From assembly GCF_900168125.1 (NCBI RefSeq), contig NZ_FUZF01000001.1, positions 310,001 to 374,000 of the forward strand: a stretch of DNA of 64,000 nucleotides. The letters run 5' to 3'. Source of the stretch: Sphingobacterium nematocida. Its GTDB lineage: Bacteria > Bacteroidota > Bacteroidia > Sphingobacteriales > Sphingobacteriaceae. The position numbers and the translations under genes were made by a program. Under the pieces are notes generated by a model. That model did no database searches. It was not told the DNA's origin and saw only the letters and a list, made by a program, of their open reading frames with translations. Below are positions 29,356-38,633 of the stretch, one piece after another. How positions within the stretch are numbered: the first letter of the stretch is position 1; each line of letters opens with the position of its first letter.

Positions 29356-30723
29356 ATGAAAACACATACTAAGACATTCTGCGTCATAATCGGTGCCATA
29401 ATCGGACTTACACTATCACTTCATGCTTTTGCAAAAGAAAGTGGTAAGGCCGTGATTCGAGGTAAAGCAACGGTAACAAAAGGCATTGTAGTACTCTATT
29501 ATGGGGAGCAAGGCAAAAATCTTCGAGAACGTTATGATTTTAACGACGGAAACTTTGTCGTCGGAACTGAACTGGAAAAGCCCGATTTCTACTTAATCTA
29601 TACCTCAGATCCGACTTTAAAAAAGTTCAATCTGTATCTACAGCCTGAGGATGATATTTCTATTGCTGTAAAGAATAATAAAATTATACTCAGTGTTAAA
29701 GGTAGTGCGCTCAACCAATTTTATCTAGATATGAGCCTCCAATACGGGTTCAAAGATTCCAACCATAGCGATAAAGAAGCTTATACCGGCCGGATCAAGG
29801 CAATCAATACCTCTACCCTAGCAGAAGTTAAGGAGCATAGAAAAATTCTTTTAGCACAAACACAAGCAGAATACTTAACCGCTGCATTTGGTGATTATAT
29901 CCAAGCTAAAATAAGTCCTCCATCGACTCCATTAGCCAAAACCCAGTTTGCCGATTGGGATTTAAAATTCGTCCCCGAATTAACAACCTGCTACAATTGG
30001 ATCGGGCTGTTAAACGAGTTTATGTATGCAAAAATAGACGCCGGCGAATTGAAAATCCACAATGCTAATAATTGGGTGGCCGACTTTGCCAGTTCCATCT
30101 CAGATCAGACGCTCAGGGAAGCATACATCGTAGAACTAATCCATTTGATGCTAAAAGAAAAGGAGCTAGTTACGATACATGACCTAGCCAAGCAATCTTT
30201 GCCTTTGGTAAAAGACAAAGCCAATGTAGCCAAAATCAATACCATGCTCCAAGACGCTAATAAAGAGACCATATTTAAAAATAGTCTACCAGGCACGGAC
30301 TTCAGTACGCTTACTTTCCATAAGCCTGACGGCACGAAAACAACCATCTCTGATTATAAAGGCAAGGTGGTGTTTATTGACATCTGGGCTACCTGGTGCG
30401 CCCCATGTATTGCCGAAATGCCCTTCCTAAAACGCGTAGAACATGGTATGGAAGAAGAAGATATTGTCTTTCTATCTGTTTGTGGCAATACAAAGGAGGT
30501 AGATTGGTTAAACTATCTGAAAAAGAATAATTCAACCGGCGAACAACTCTGGTTACCTGGAGGTACCAACAGTCCCTTCTTCCGTCAGATAGCAGGCTCA
30601 GGTATTCCTCGTTTTATCATATTGGACAAAGCAGGCAAAATGCTCAACCCAAAATGTTACCTACGACCTTCAAACCCGGTCCTCAGCGTATATTTAAAAG
30701 ATTTGGTGAATAAATCGATTTAA
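29356..30723 (+). CDS. TlpA-like thiol:disulfide oxidoreductase
   Basis: A 455-residue exported protein. It has a signal peptide (about 1-25, LSLHAFA), then an N-terminal beta-sandwich of the DUF4369-like type (30-120) and a helical middle. The C-terminal AhpC/TSA-TlpA thioredoxin domain (from about 318) has WATWCAPCIAEMPFLK with Cys348 and Cys351 and the cis-Pro motif GIPRFII. It lies beyond a strong hairpin terminator, so it may be expressed partly separately from the SusCD operon. Presence of two redox proteins in one locus suggests a cysteine-containing peptide or protein substrate. Confidence 0.9.
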   Translation: MKTHTKTFCVIIGAIIGLTLSLHAFAKESGKAVIRGKATVTKGIVVLYYGEQGKNLRERYDFNDGNFVVGTELEKPDFYLIYTSDPTLKKFNLYLQPEDDISIAVKNNKIILSVKGSALNQFYLDMSLQYGFKDSNHSDKEAYTGRIKAINTSTLAEVKEHRKILLAQTQAEYLTAAFGDYIQAKISPPSTPLAKTQFADWDLKFVPELTTCYNWIGLLNEFMYAKIDAGELKIHNANNWVADFASSISDQTLREAYIVELIHLMLKEKELVTIHDLAKQSLPLVKDKANVAKINTMLQDANKETIFKNSLPGTDFSTLTFHKPDGTKTTISDYKGKVVFIDIWATWCAPCIAEMPFLKRVEHGMEEEDIVFLSVCGNTKEVDWLNYLKKNNSTGEQLWLPGGTNSPFFRQIAGSGIPRFIILDKAGKMLNPKCYLRPSNPVLSVYLKDLVNKSI

Positions 30724-30726
30724 AAT

Positions 30727-30757
30727 AAAAACGGGCATCCTAGCGGTGTCCGTTTTT
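30727..30757 (+). terminator. Rho-independent terminator after the TlpA gene
   Basis: Imperfect stem aaaaacgggcatcc / ggtgtccgttttt with a 4-base loop, ending in a T-run (gtttttatt). It closes the SusCD-linked locus. Confidence 0.65.
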
Positions 30758-30821
30758 ATTATATCCCCTCTGCTTATTGAGTAGTTCATCCATCGTATTC
30801 ATTTTTTTGTTATTTTTAATC

Positions 30822-31466
30822 ATGAAAACATCTTCAAAAGCATCGAATGTGTTGAGTGGAATTGATCACAACACGACAAAGCTGGGTGACCTTCGAAATA
30901 TTGCAAAAGATATTAAGAAGGACCACGATCTTGCTTTAGAACTGTGGTCATCCGGTCTATACCTGCCTAGGCAACTAGCGATTCTGATTATGGACAAGAA
31001 AAAGATCACTCAAGAATTTATAGACAGCTTGACCAAGGATATTGAAGAACATCAACAGGCCGAAAAGACTCAATTGATGGACTGGCTCATGGCAAATCAA
31101 CTCGCTAAGGACAAGCAGACAGTCGCACTCATGGAATCCTGGCGGGATAGCGGCTTTGCCCTTCAAAGGAGGGTATTTTGGTACCATCAAGCTCGGCAAC
31201 GCTGGGTAGGGCAAACTCCACCTCCCAACACCGAGTATCTCTTGGCGATGATCGAAAATGGTATCACAAACGAGGTTCCGGAAGTGCAATGGGCCATGAA
31301 TTTCACAGCGGCTCAAATAGGAATATTTGAACCAAAATACCGCGCAAGGTGTATAGCACTAGGCGAACGAACCGGCCTATATAAAGACGAAGTCGTGTCC
31401 AGAAACTGTACTCCAAATTATCTACCTAAGTTTATCACTATGCAAGTTGCTAAACTTAAAATATAA
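30822..31466 (+). CDS. DNA alkylation repair protein, AlkD-like (HEAT-like repeats)
   Basis: A 214-residue all-alpha protein matching the DNA alkylation repair family (AlkC/AlkD type glycosylases). Motifs are GDLRNIAKDIKKDHDLALELW, SGLYLPRQLAILIMD, KTQLMDWLMANQLA and SWRDSGFALQRRVFWYHQAR. It would excise positively charged alkylated bases such as 3-methyladenine or 7-methylguanine. The frame extends upstream to a TTG, but ATG 30822 gives the proper start. Whether it keeps the catalytic Asp/Trp set of AlkD cannot be judged without alignment. Monocistronic after a terminator. Confidence 0.82.
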   Translation: MKTSSKASNVLSGIDHNTTKLGDLRNIAKDIKKDHDLALELWSSGLYLPRQLAILIMDKKKITQEFIDSLTKDIEEHQQAEKTQLMDWLMANQLAKDKQTVALMESWRDSGFALQRRVFWYHQARQRWVGQTPPPNTEYLLAMIENGITNEVPEVQWAMNFTAAQIGIFEPKYRARCIALGERTGLYKDEVVSRNCTPNYLPKFITMQVAKLKI

Positions 31467-31536
31467 GCCCCCCGAAAGACGCAGCAATCGCGAATCGAAT
31501 TAATACATTTATATTCTATGATCTAACATCAATTTT

Positions 31537-31929
31537 ATGAAACCACTAATTTACATCATTACCCTGCTATGTATTCCTACTATCATGTCGGCCAACGGAA
31601 TACGTTTAGAAGCAAAACCTGGTTGTGAAATGGCTTCCACTTATGGAGAACTTGCTTACCTCTCTTTTAAAAAAGCTTATCAAGCGAGTTCCATTGAAAA
31701 TGCAATGCCCCTGTTAAAAGATGGCGTACTCAAAGCGGATGAAGCAGCAGCCTATGCAATCTCCCCATCTTGCAACTGTGCTAACGCAAAAAACTATGCG
31801 CTCAATGCAGTTACCTTTGGCAACAAGGCCATGAAAGAAACGGATCTAGCAAAGCTCAAAAAGAGTGCAAAAAAAGCAATGGATATGGCATTAGACGTAC
31901 TGACAGCAACCCCTAACTGTGGCAAGTAA
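31537..31929 (+). CDS. Hypothetical exported helical protein
   Basis: A 130-residue protein with a signal peptide (1-19, ending IMSANG). The mature part is about 110 residues of alpha-helical character with five cysteines (GCEMA, SPSCNCAN, TPNCGK) and Ala/Lys-rich helices (KLKKSAKKAMDMALDVL). The Cys pattern suggests periplasmic disulfides. A one-mismatch promoter element TACATTTA lies upstream. Family not recognised. Confidence 0.65.
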   Translation: MKPLIYIITLLCIPTIMSANGIRLEAKPGCEMASTYGELAYLSFKKAYQASSIENAMPLLKDGVLKADEAAAYAISPSCNCANAKNYALNAVTFGNKAMKETDLAKLKKSAKKAMDMALDVLTATPNCGK

Positions 31930-32051
31930 ATCAAATTCCACTATATAGGAAGAGATAGTTAGTCTTCTAAGACTATTGCTAGCACAGCTATCGTATATCC
32001 GTTAGAGGCACAGTTATTGCATTAAACATGGCGTTAATTTAAATAAACGTT

Positions 32052-32564
32052 ATGACGAAGAGAATTATTTTTGCATGTTCTGTACTTTCCATGTTCATCA
32101 CCGGATGTAAAAAAGATGACGCTACAGGAACCGTAGACTCCACGTATTTTATGGTTAAAATTGATGGTGTTGAAAAAAACTTTGCGTCTGCAGAGGCACG
32201 ATGGGTAGATGGCGGCAATTATTTAGAAATAACCGGATCCAATGGCGGAACCGAATGGATGAAACTAACGGTTATGTCAGAAGATACACGTGTACCTGGT
32301 GGTCAATATACTTTAGATGATCTTTCGGGATTTGACATCTTAGCTATCTATTCCTTAACAAAAGATAATCAACAACTCAACGTTACGGCCACAAGAAATA
32401 CGCTTGCGCCTGAGGACGCTTTGAATCTGGACATTGCAAAAATAAACAATAGTGCTGTAGAAGGATCTTTTTCCGGTGCTCTTGTACGTGTAGAAGGTTC
32501 TAAAACCCTACAAACGGTTAAGGTAACAAACGGGAAATTTAAAACTTCTATTAAGGCAAATTAG
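32052..32564 (+). CDS. Hypothetical lipoprotein, DUF6252-like
   Basis: A 170-residue lipoprotein with signal MFITGC (Cys19) followed by KKDD. The mature part is a single beta-rich domain (YFMVKIDGVEKNFASAEA near 33-50, ISG-type SNGGTEWMKLTV), the style of small Bacteroidota lipoproteins grouped as DUF6252 or similar. No functional residues are evident. It stands between two other small genes with gaps of about 120 and 57 bp, so an operon is uncertain. Confidence 0.65.
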   Translation: MTKRIIFACSVLSMFITGCKKDDATGTVDSTYFMVKIDGVEKNFASAEARWVDGGNYLEITGSNGGTEWMKLTVMSEDTRVPGGQYTLDDLSGFDILAIYSLTKDNQQLNVTATRNTLAPEDALNLDIAKINNSAVEGSFSGALVRVEGSKTLQTVKVTNGKFKTSIKAN

Positions 32565-32621
32565 AAAAAATACGGACTTATCAACTACTTCTTGTAACTT
32601 CACCGTTCAAACATTATTACA

Positions 32622-33029
32622 ATGCCATATCAGACTGTATTTAACGAATTTTGTGAACGCGTACAATCGAGTATCAATCAAGGAACATTTGCCAAACTAA
32701 CTTTTGCTAAAACAATAGGTAATACCGAGTTAAAGAATATTTATGTACGTCTTCATATTTTAGAATCTGGCGGCTATGATTTTGCATTAACCTTCAGCTA
32801 TAAAACACAAGAAATTGAGCATTTTCATACAGCCGATGAGGTTTTTACAGTGTTAAGCAACTATATAAAAAATCCGTTCAGCAGCGCATTACTGTTTACC
32901 ACGGAAATGGATCTTACCTTTAAAGTCAATAAAAAAGGTGCTGGGAGCCTTGTTGAGCAAGCCCCCACCTTTAAAAATGTATCCCCTCCGATGCTAGAAA
33001 TGATAAAAAAAGGAATTATAAAGATTTAA
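32622..33029 (+). CDS. Hypothetical cytoplasmic protein
   Basis: A 135-residue protein without signal peptide, membrane helix or recognisable motif. The sequence is alpha/beta-like (PYQTVFNEFCERVQSSINQG, IGNTELKNIYVRLHILESGG). It ends 141 bp before the bacteriophytochrome gene on the same strand, but is not a heme oxygenase: it lacks length and the heme-ligand His context. Function unknown. Confidence 0.6.
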   Translation: MPYQTVFNEFCERVQSSINQGTFAKLTFAKTIGNTELKNIYVRLHILESGGYDFALTFSYKTQEIEHFHTADEVFTVLSNYIKNPFSSALLFTTEMDLTFKVNKKGAGSLVEQAPTFKNVSPPMLEMIKKGIIKI

Positions 33030-33170
33030 AGATTTCGACGTCTAGTTTCTTGGGCTTATTCAAGCATAAACAATAAATCATTTCTCCCCGCTATCGATGA
33101 AACGAAGCATCTGTTCAAAACTTTGATAAGTGATTTTATAAACATATCTTTAAATTTTGAACGTCTAGTT

Positions 33171-35390
33171 ATGGGTAAAGCTTGGTTACATTGCGAAGAT
33201 GAACCGATTCATCTTTGTGGCCGCATTCAGGAGTTTGGTTATTTGGTGGTGTTTGATTCTGGTTTGCATTGCGTTGCCATCAGCGATAACTTTGCCCATT
33301 GGCTTAGTACACCTGTACAGGATCTTTTAGGATACCATCTAAATGACTTTTGGGCACTTAGTCAACTAGATCCCGCCAACCTATCCGTCTTCTTTTCCAA
33401 AGCCGAAGAAGATCCTCTTTACAGACAGGTTTCAGAAATAAAAATACAGGACAAAGACTTTCATTGGAGTATCTATCAAAATGAACATAAAATTTATTTT
33501 GAGTTCGAGCAGATCAACGCCTTAAAGTCCAACAACACCAAACTGTATTCCTACGCACGACATTTAGATGCCGCCGGAGACGAGCTTTGGTCTGCACTCT
33601 GCGCCAGCATCAGCACAGTCATCGATTTTGACCGTGTCATGCTGTATAAATTCATGGATGACGGTAGCGGTCAAGTCATCGCCGAAAAGGCAGCTCCAGA
33701 TATGACTTCCCTATTAGGGTACCGATACCCGGAGTCTGATATACCTAAACAAGCACGTGAACTGTACACCCATTTCATAGCCCGTCATACAGTTGATGTT
33801 GATGCTCCTACCTATGCCCTTCTAGGTAAAGAACCTGACACATTGGATCTAGGGCGATCCAGTATCCGCGCATTGTCCCCCACGCACTTGCAATATCTTC
33901 GTCATGCCAAGGTACGTGCCAGCGCCAGTTTTTCGATCCTAATGGATGGACAATTGTGGGGGCTCGTTACCTGTCAACATCGGGACCCGAAAATGGTCGA
34001 TCTAGCACAGCGTCACCTCTGCGTTTTCTTAGCACAATACGCTGTAAACAGACATTTGGCACGTCAACGAGAAATAGACCTTCTCTACAATAAGCGCATC
34101 AAATCTTTGGAACTGGAGTTGAAAGAAAAGCTCTTGGTCAATCGCAATATACTCGAAGTCTTAGCCAACAGCGCTCCTGCTCTCTGCGATATGGTATCGG
34201 CAGAAGGCTTGGCTATTCAGCATCCAGATGGCGTGTATTTATATGGTGAATCTCCTACTCTCAATCATTTTAGGAAGATTCAATCGACTATCAACCAACG
34301 TAGTCAAAAAGAACTGATCGCATACCAACACTTTACCCTTGCAGATCCGGAAAACCAAGATACATTCCCTGGTGTAGCCAAAGTCGTCATATTACGCGAA
34401 CCAAAGTTTAGCCTATATTGGTTTCGCAAAGAAATAGAAATCGAAGAGACATGGGCCGGAAATCCAGAAAAAACATATGTGGACGACCCCAATGGGCAAG
34501 CACAATACCCTTCTCCTCGAACATCATTCGAGGCCTGGAAACGAAAAGTAAAGGGACATGCAGCCCCCTGGAAAAAACGAGAACTCCTATTTATGCGCCG
34601 CATGCGCTACATCGTACAAGACGCTGTGATGAAAAGAGTCTCTGAAATTCAGGAATTGAATGAGAGACTTGTAGAAGTCAACAATACGCTAGATACCTAT
34701 AGCTATACACTTAGCCATGATCTAAAGAACCCCTTGTCATCCATCAAGTTGGCAGCACAGATAATACAACAGCGGAACAATCTACCAGAGGAATTCCTCA
34801 AAAAAGTCAGCACCAATATACTGGATGCTGTAGACCTAATGACAAATATGATGCAAAGGGTATTTGAATTTTCAAAAGCAAAGACTTATGAATTTGAATA
34901 TGACACAATCCATCCTGAGCCCTTCATACATAAAATCATTCTGGAAAGTAAAGAACGCTATTCCTGCTCCAACCTCGATTTTCAAATTGGACAACTGCAC
35001 CCGATCTCAGGAGAAAAGACATTACTTTATCAGCTCTTTTTAAATGTGCTAGCCAATGCAGTCAAGTATAGCAGTAAGACCGAATCCCCACAAGTGTCCA
35101 TAAATAGCTATTCCAGCAATGATGCTGTTGTATACTATATTACCGACAATGGGATCGGTATACCTGCAGACGAAGTCGAGAATATATTTGAAATATTCAA
35201 ACGGATGTCCAATGCAAGTGGTTTTGAAGGTTCTGGAATCGGTCTATCTATCGTCAAGCGTATTGCAGACCGTCTACAGGCAGAGATTAAGATTGAAAGT
35301 GAACTCGGAGAAGGAACCCGTTTTATCATAAAATTTAAAAACCAACTCCCAAAGGAAAGGCATGCCCTATCCCACAAAATGTCTTTGTAG
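33171..35390 (+). CDS. Bacteriophytochrome histidine kinase
   Basis: Red/far-red light sensor kinase, cytoplasmic, 739 residues from the ATG. Domains: PAS-2 with the bilin-binding Cys in LHCEDEPIHLCGRIQ (Cys8), then GAF (about 125-290) with DRVMLYKF, PESDIP in the PASDIP position, and SPTHLQYLRH with the chromophore His. PHY (about 300-490) has the tongue motif PRTSFEAWK. HisKA has SYTLSHDLKNP (phospho-His516), and the HATPase has NVLANAVKYS, DNGIGIP and GSGIGLSIV. The Cys implies covalent biliverdin. No heme oxygenase or response regulator gene adjoins. An in-frame TTG at 33123 would put this Cys at residue 24, as in the Deinococcus protein. Confidence 0.95.
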   Translation: MGKAWLHCEDEPIHLCGRIQEFGYLVVFDSGLHCVAISDNFAHWLSTPVQDLLGYHLNDFWALSQLDPANLSVFFSKAEEDPLYRQVSEIKIQDKDFHWSIYQNEHKIYFEFEQINALKSNNTKLYSYARHLDAAGDELWSALCASISTVIDFDRVMLYKFMDDGSGQVIAEKAAPDMTSLLGYRYPESDIPKQARELYTHFIARHTVDVDAPTYALLGKEPDTLDLGRSSIRALSPTHLQYLRHAKVRASASFSILMDGQLWGLVTCQHRDPKMVDLAQRHLCVFLAQYAVNRHLARQREIDLLYNKRIKSLELELKEKLLVNRNILEVLANSAPALCDMVSAEGLAIQHPDGVYLYGESPTLNHFRKIQSTINQRSQKELIAYQHFTLADPENQDTFPGVAKVVILREPKFSLYWFRKEIEIEETWAGNPEKTYVDDPNGQAQYPSPRTSFEAWKRKVKGHAAPWKKRELLFMRRMRYIVQDAVMKRVSEIQELNERLVEVNNTLDTYSYTLSHDLKNPLSSIKLAAQIIQQRNNLPEEFLKKVSTNILDAVDLMTNMMQRVFEFSKAKTYEFEYDTIHPEPFIHKIILESKERYSCSNLDFQIGQLHPISGEKTLLYQLFLNVLANAVKYSSKTESPQVSINSYSSNDAVVYYITDNGIGIPADEVENIFEIFKRMSNASGFEGSGIGLSIVKRIADRLQAEIKIESELGEGTRFIIKFKNQLPKERHALSHKMSL

Positions 35391-35420
35391 TATAGGCTTT
35401 ATCTGCAAAAAATAGTACTG

Positions 35421-36398
35421 CTATTTAGTACGTTTGCCCGCTGCTTTTTCATCCTCTGTCAATGGTGCTGGCGGTACTACATTGACCTCTTTCTCGATTT
35501 CTTTAACTTCGACATACACCGCAAATTCAGATGGCTGAATCGGAGTACCTTTGTAAATAGCGTACTCGCGCGTATACACCGCTCCAAAATAAAGTATAGC
35601 CGAGGTATAATATACCCATAATAAGATAAGCACAATAGCACTAGCCGTTCCATAAGTGCTTTCCGTACCAGAACTACCTATATATAGCCCTATCAGAAAA
35701 TGACCGATAATAAACAGAACCGCTGTAAACAGAGCTCCCGACCGTACGGTACGCCATTTTATATTCACATCAGGAAGCACCTTAAAAACGATACAGAACA
35801 TGAGAAATATAATCCCAAAGGACACCAAAAAGTTTATCCCATTAAACAGTTGCACTGAGGTATCTGGAAAAAATCGTTGCAAGCGATCCGTCAGTGCCAT
35901 TACTACGCCGTTTACGATCAAAGTAACCACTAGCAGAAAACCTAACCCTATCACCAACGATGAGGAAAGTAGGCGGTCTTTTATAATTTTTAACCAGCCC
36001 TTTTTCACCTTAGGACGCACATGCCATATATTATTGATAGAATTTTGAATATCCCCGAACACGGTAGTCGCGCCGATCAAAAGAGTCACCACACTGATGA
36101 TAAGCGCCATATTCGACTTTCCCGAAAGAGAGAGGTTTTTGATAATATCCTGCACCTGCAATGCTACACTGCTCCCGATCAAACCTCTTAACTCGGTAAA
36201 TACTTTCCCCTGGATAGCCTCTTCACCCAGAAACATTCCTGCTAACGATATCATCAAAACAAGAATAGGTCCTACCGAAAAAACCGTATAATAAGCCAGT
36301 GAGGCGCTGTATTTTAAAGCCGATTCGTTCATAAATCCCAACACTGTATTCTTTAATATCGTAAAATGTGTTTTAAATATCTGTTTTCTTTTGCTCAT
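35421..36398 (-). CDS. YihY/BrkB family inner membrane protein
   Basis: A 325-residue protein with about six membrane helices and the BrkB/YihY signature (ALKYSASLAYYTVFSVGPI, NNIWHVRPKVKKGW, SGALFTAVLFIIGH, GTASAIVLILLWVYYTSAI). The C-terminus is charged and Pro/Glu-rich. Earlier RNase BN claims for the family are not accepted; its actual role is unclear. ATG 36398 gives the start typical of relatives (MSKRKQIFKTHF); an ATG at 36434 would add 12 residues. It is convergent with the phytochrome gene. Confidence 0.9.
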   Translation of the reverse strand: MSKRKQIFKTHFTILKNTVLGFMNESALKYSASLAYYTVFSVGPILVLMISLAGMFLGEEAIQGKVFTELRGLIGSSVALQVQDIIKNLSLSGKSNMALIISVVTLLIGATTVFGDIQNSINNIWHVRPKVKKGWLKIIKDRLLSSSLVIGLGFLLVVTLIVNGVVMALTDRLQRFFPDTSVQLFNGINFLVSFGIIFLMFCIVFKVLPDVNIKWRTVRSGALFTAVLFIIGHFLIGLYIGSSGTESTYGTASAIVLILLWVYYTSAILYFGAVYTREYAIYKGTPIQPSEFAVYVEVKEIEKEVNVVPPAPLTEDEKAAGKRTK

Positions 36399-36603
36399 AG
36401 TTTTCACAGTTGTCGTATCTCCATAACCATTCATACGGCCAAATAGTTCATACCAATAACCAAAATATCATCTATTGCATAGTGACAGGAGAACTTTTCC
36501 CGCGCTGAGCTGTTAAAAGTTGTGAAAACAATAAAAAGAGATAATACCATCGATGTTTACATCGTTATATTATAAACAATAAATAAACTTAAACTCATAA
36601 CAT

Positions 36604-37581
36604 TTGGATACTACGACAATAGGAAATACACCGCTACAACTATGCCCTTACCTCTCCGAAAAATATGCCTGTAGTATATTTATAAAGAAAGAATTTTATA
36701 ACGCTAATAAGACTTCGAAGGACCGTCCTGCCTGGCATATGATACAAGAGGCTATTAGGCTTGGTCTGCTTCGCAAAGGTGATACGATCGTCGAAGCCAG
36801 CAGTGGCAATACAGGAATCGGACTTGCACAATTTGCACTTCAACTTGGTTACGGATGCCGCATCTATCTAACCAAGGATTGTGCTCGCGAAAAGCTTAGC
36901 CTACTACGTCAGCTGGGGGCTACTGTTGTCGCCTGTGCCAATTCAAATGGCATATCCGACAAGGAGTCAACGCAATACCAAGCCGCAGTATATGCCCAGA
37001 ATACCCCTAACTGTTTTTTTACAGATCAGTACAACAATCCGCAGAACCCCTTATCCCATTACCAGACTACGGGTCCCGAAATATGGGAACAGACGAGCGG
37101 TAGGATTACCCATTTTTTCGCCGGCATAGGTACAGGCGGTACTATATCCGGAGCAGGCAAGTATCTAAAATTCAAAAATAACAACATACAGATCTGTGGA
37201 GTAGAACCTAACGGTTCAATTCTATCCCATTTAAAAAAGCATGGTACCCTACCCGACGAGCTACCTGCAATGGACAAAATAGATGGCATAGGTCGAAAAT
37301 TTGCCCCGGCCGTATTTGACCCCGAGGTAATTGATGATATCCTTCAGGTGAGTCGAATCGATACCATGAACTGGGCTAACACGTATTATCAGGAAGAAGA
37401 AGAATTACTTGGCTTTTCCAGTGCAGCCGTGCTGGCGGGACTAGAAAAATATGCAGATACACGCCCCGTACGAGCAGACGACCATATGGTCTTATTATTT
37501 GCAGACTATGGCGATCGCTATCTAAATAGTTTATATCCAACATTGAAAAAAGAAATAGCACAATACGATGAGAAGTTTTAA
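36604..37581 (+). CDS. Cysteine synthase-fold PLP-dependent enzyme (CysM/SbnA-like), TTG start
   Basis: A 325-residue fold-type II PLP enzyme. The substrate-loop region GNTPLQL (7-13) is followed by NANKTSKDRPAW with Schiff-base Lys39 in a divergent context (relatives have PGGSxKDR). The Asn loop is SSGNTG (66-71), the phosphate loop GIGTGGTISGAG, the pyridine-nitrogen Ser motif LGFSSAA, and the CysM/SbnA-like ending YGDRYLN. A TAA lies two codons upstream and no ATG fits, so translation must start at TTG 36604, exactly where family members start. Likely beta-replacement on O-acetyl- or O-phosphoserine. It overlaps the DUF6695 gene by 14 bp, forming an operon with it and panD. Confidence 0.88.
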   Translation: MDTTTIGNTPLQLCPYLSEKYACSIFIKKEFYNANKTSKDRPAWHMIQEAIRLGLLRKGDTIVEASSGNTGIGLAQFALQLGYGCRIYLTKDCAREKLSLLRQLGATVVACANSNGISDKESTQYQAAVYAQNTPNCFFTDQYNNPQNPLSHYQTTGPEIWEQTSGRITHFFAGIGTGGTISGAGKYLKFKNNNIQICGVEPNGSILSHLKKHGTLPDELPAMDKIDGIGRKFAPAVFDPEVIDDILQVSRIDTMNWANTYYQEEEELLGFSSAAVLAGLEKYADTRPVRADDHMVLLFADYGDRYLNSLYPTLKKEIAQYDEKF

Positions 37582-38632
37582 CGACTTTGCTATACCATTG
37601 GCATGGCCAGACCAGACGGCTTTTGGAGACGAACGCTGGATGGCCTTCTTAAAAAAATGCGGCATTGTCAAAAACTTAAATTTTAAAGTCGGGCACGCTG
37701 CTATCCTTCTCGTCTCCCACGGTACCGGAACCGTTGATTATTATGATTTTGGTCGCTATGTCAGCCTACGTGGCGATGGTCGTGCGCGTTCCAGTTACTT
37801 CGATCCGAGACTTCACATAGAGACTGCTGCATTATTTGATCGGGCACACCAAACGATCACAAATTTAGAGGAGATATTGGCAGAGTTAAGCGATATGGAA
37901 GAGGCCACGCATGGAGGCGGTCGACTCTTTTATTCTCTGGTACAAGACATCTGTTATGCTAGCGCCAAGAAATTTGCTGACCAGCTGGTTAGCAATGGTC
38001 CAATTCCCTATGGCGCCATCGCCAAGGGTAACAACAGTTGTTCACGCTTTGTCGCCCAGGTCCTCATCGCTGGCATGCATCCCAAAGATAGGCGCGTCAG
38101 AAAGATTAAATTCCCAGAAACAGTAAAACCAAGCCCCATGAGCAACATCATCAATACCAGAGACAACGGCATCATTTACTGTTACCACGAAGGCGTGATC
38201 AACCCACAAAGAGTGAGCAGAGTCGGTTCTTTAAACTTCCATTGGCAATTGCTCAAAGAAAATTTATCCAACAAGCATGCATCAGCACTGGGCTGCGACA
38301 CCAGCAATGGGCAATTAGATCGTCCCACCATCCCTGTTAACCTCATTGAAAATGCCCAATGGCTCGGTGGTATAGGCGAAGGGATGTGGTTTCAGATCCT
38401 TAACGATGAGACACGAGAGTCCCATTACTGGGTCGAAAGCTATACCTCTTCCGGTTTATTGATCAACCGGGTACCGACTCTATGCCCGCAACAAAGCTTC
38501 GACATCCAGAAACCTTTTGAAATCACCACACAGATGGATGGTCAACACTTCACCATCGTCCAGGGCGATATTAAGTATTTATTAAAAAAGACAGAAAACA
38601 CACAAAACAAAACTTCATTAAAAGTAATATAA
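37568..38632 (+). CDS. DUF6695 family protein, possible permuted papain-like fold
   Basis: A 354-residue cytoplasmic protein I place in DUF6695. The first half has FKVGHAAILLVSHG (His43) followed by DYYDFGRYV, and later AKGNNSCSRFVAQVL (Cys158). A His in a GHA strand motif followed much later by an N-x-C-x-x-F helix is the layout of permuted NlpC/P60-LRAT-like enzymes (Cys hydrolases or acyltransferases). The second half (about 225-354; WLGGIGEGMWFQI, EITTQMDGQHFTIV) looks like a beta-rich domain. It overlaps the PLP enzyme gene by 14 bp and ends 1 bp before panD. The enzymatic role is inference from motif layout only. Confidence 0.7.
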   Translation: MRSFNDFAIPLAWPDQTAFGDERWMAFLKKCGIVKNLNFKVGHAAILLVSHGTGTVDYYDFGRYVSLRGDGRARSSYFDPRLHIETAALFDRAHQTITNLEEILAELSDMEEATHGGGRLFYSLVQDICYASAKKFADQLVSNGPIPYGAIAKGNNSCSRFVAQVLIAGMHPKDRRVRKIKFPETVKPSPMSNIINTRDNGIIYCYHEGVINPQRVSRVGSLNFHWQLLKENLSNKHASALGCDTSNGQLDRPTIPVNLIENAQWLGGIGEGMWFQILNDETRESHYWVESYTSSGLLINRVPTLCPQQSFDIQKPFEITTQMDGQHFTIVQGDIKYLLKKTENTQNKTSLKVI

Positions 38633-38633
38633 C

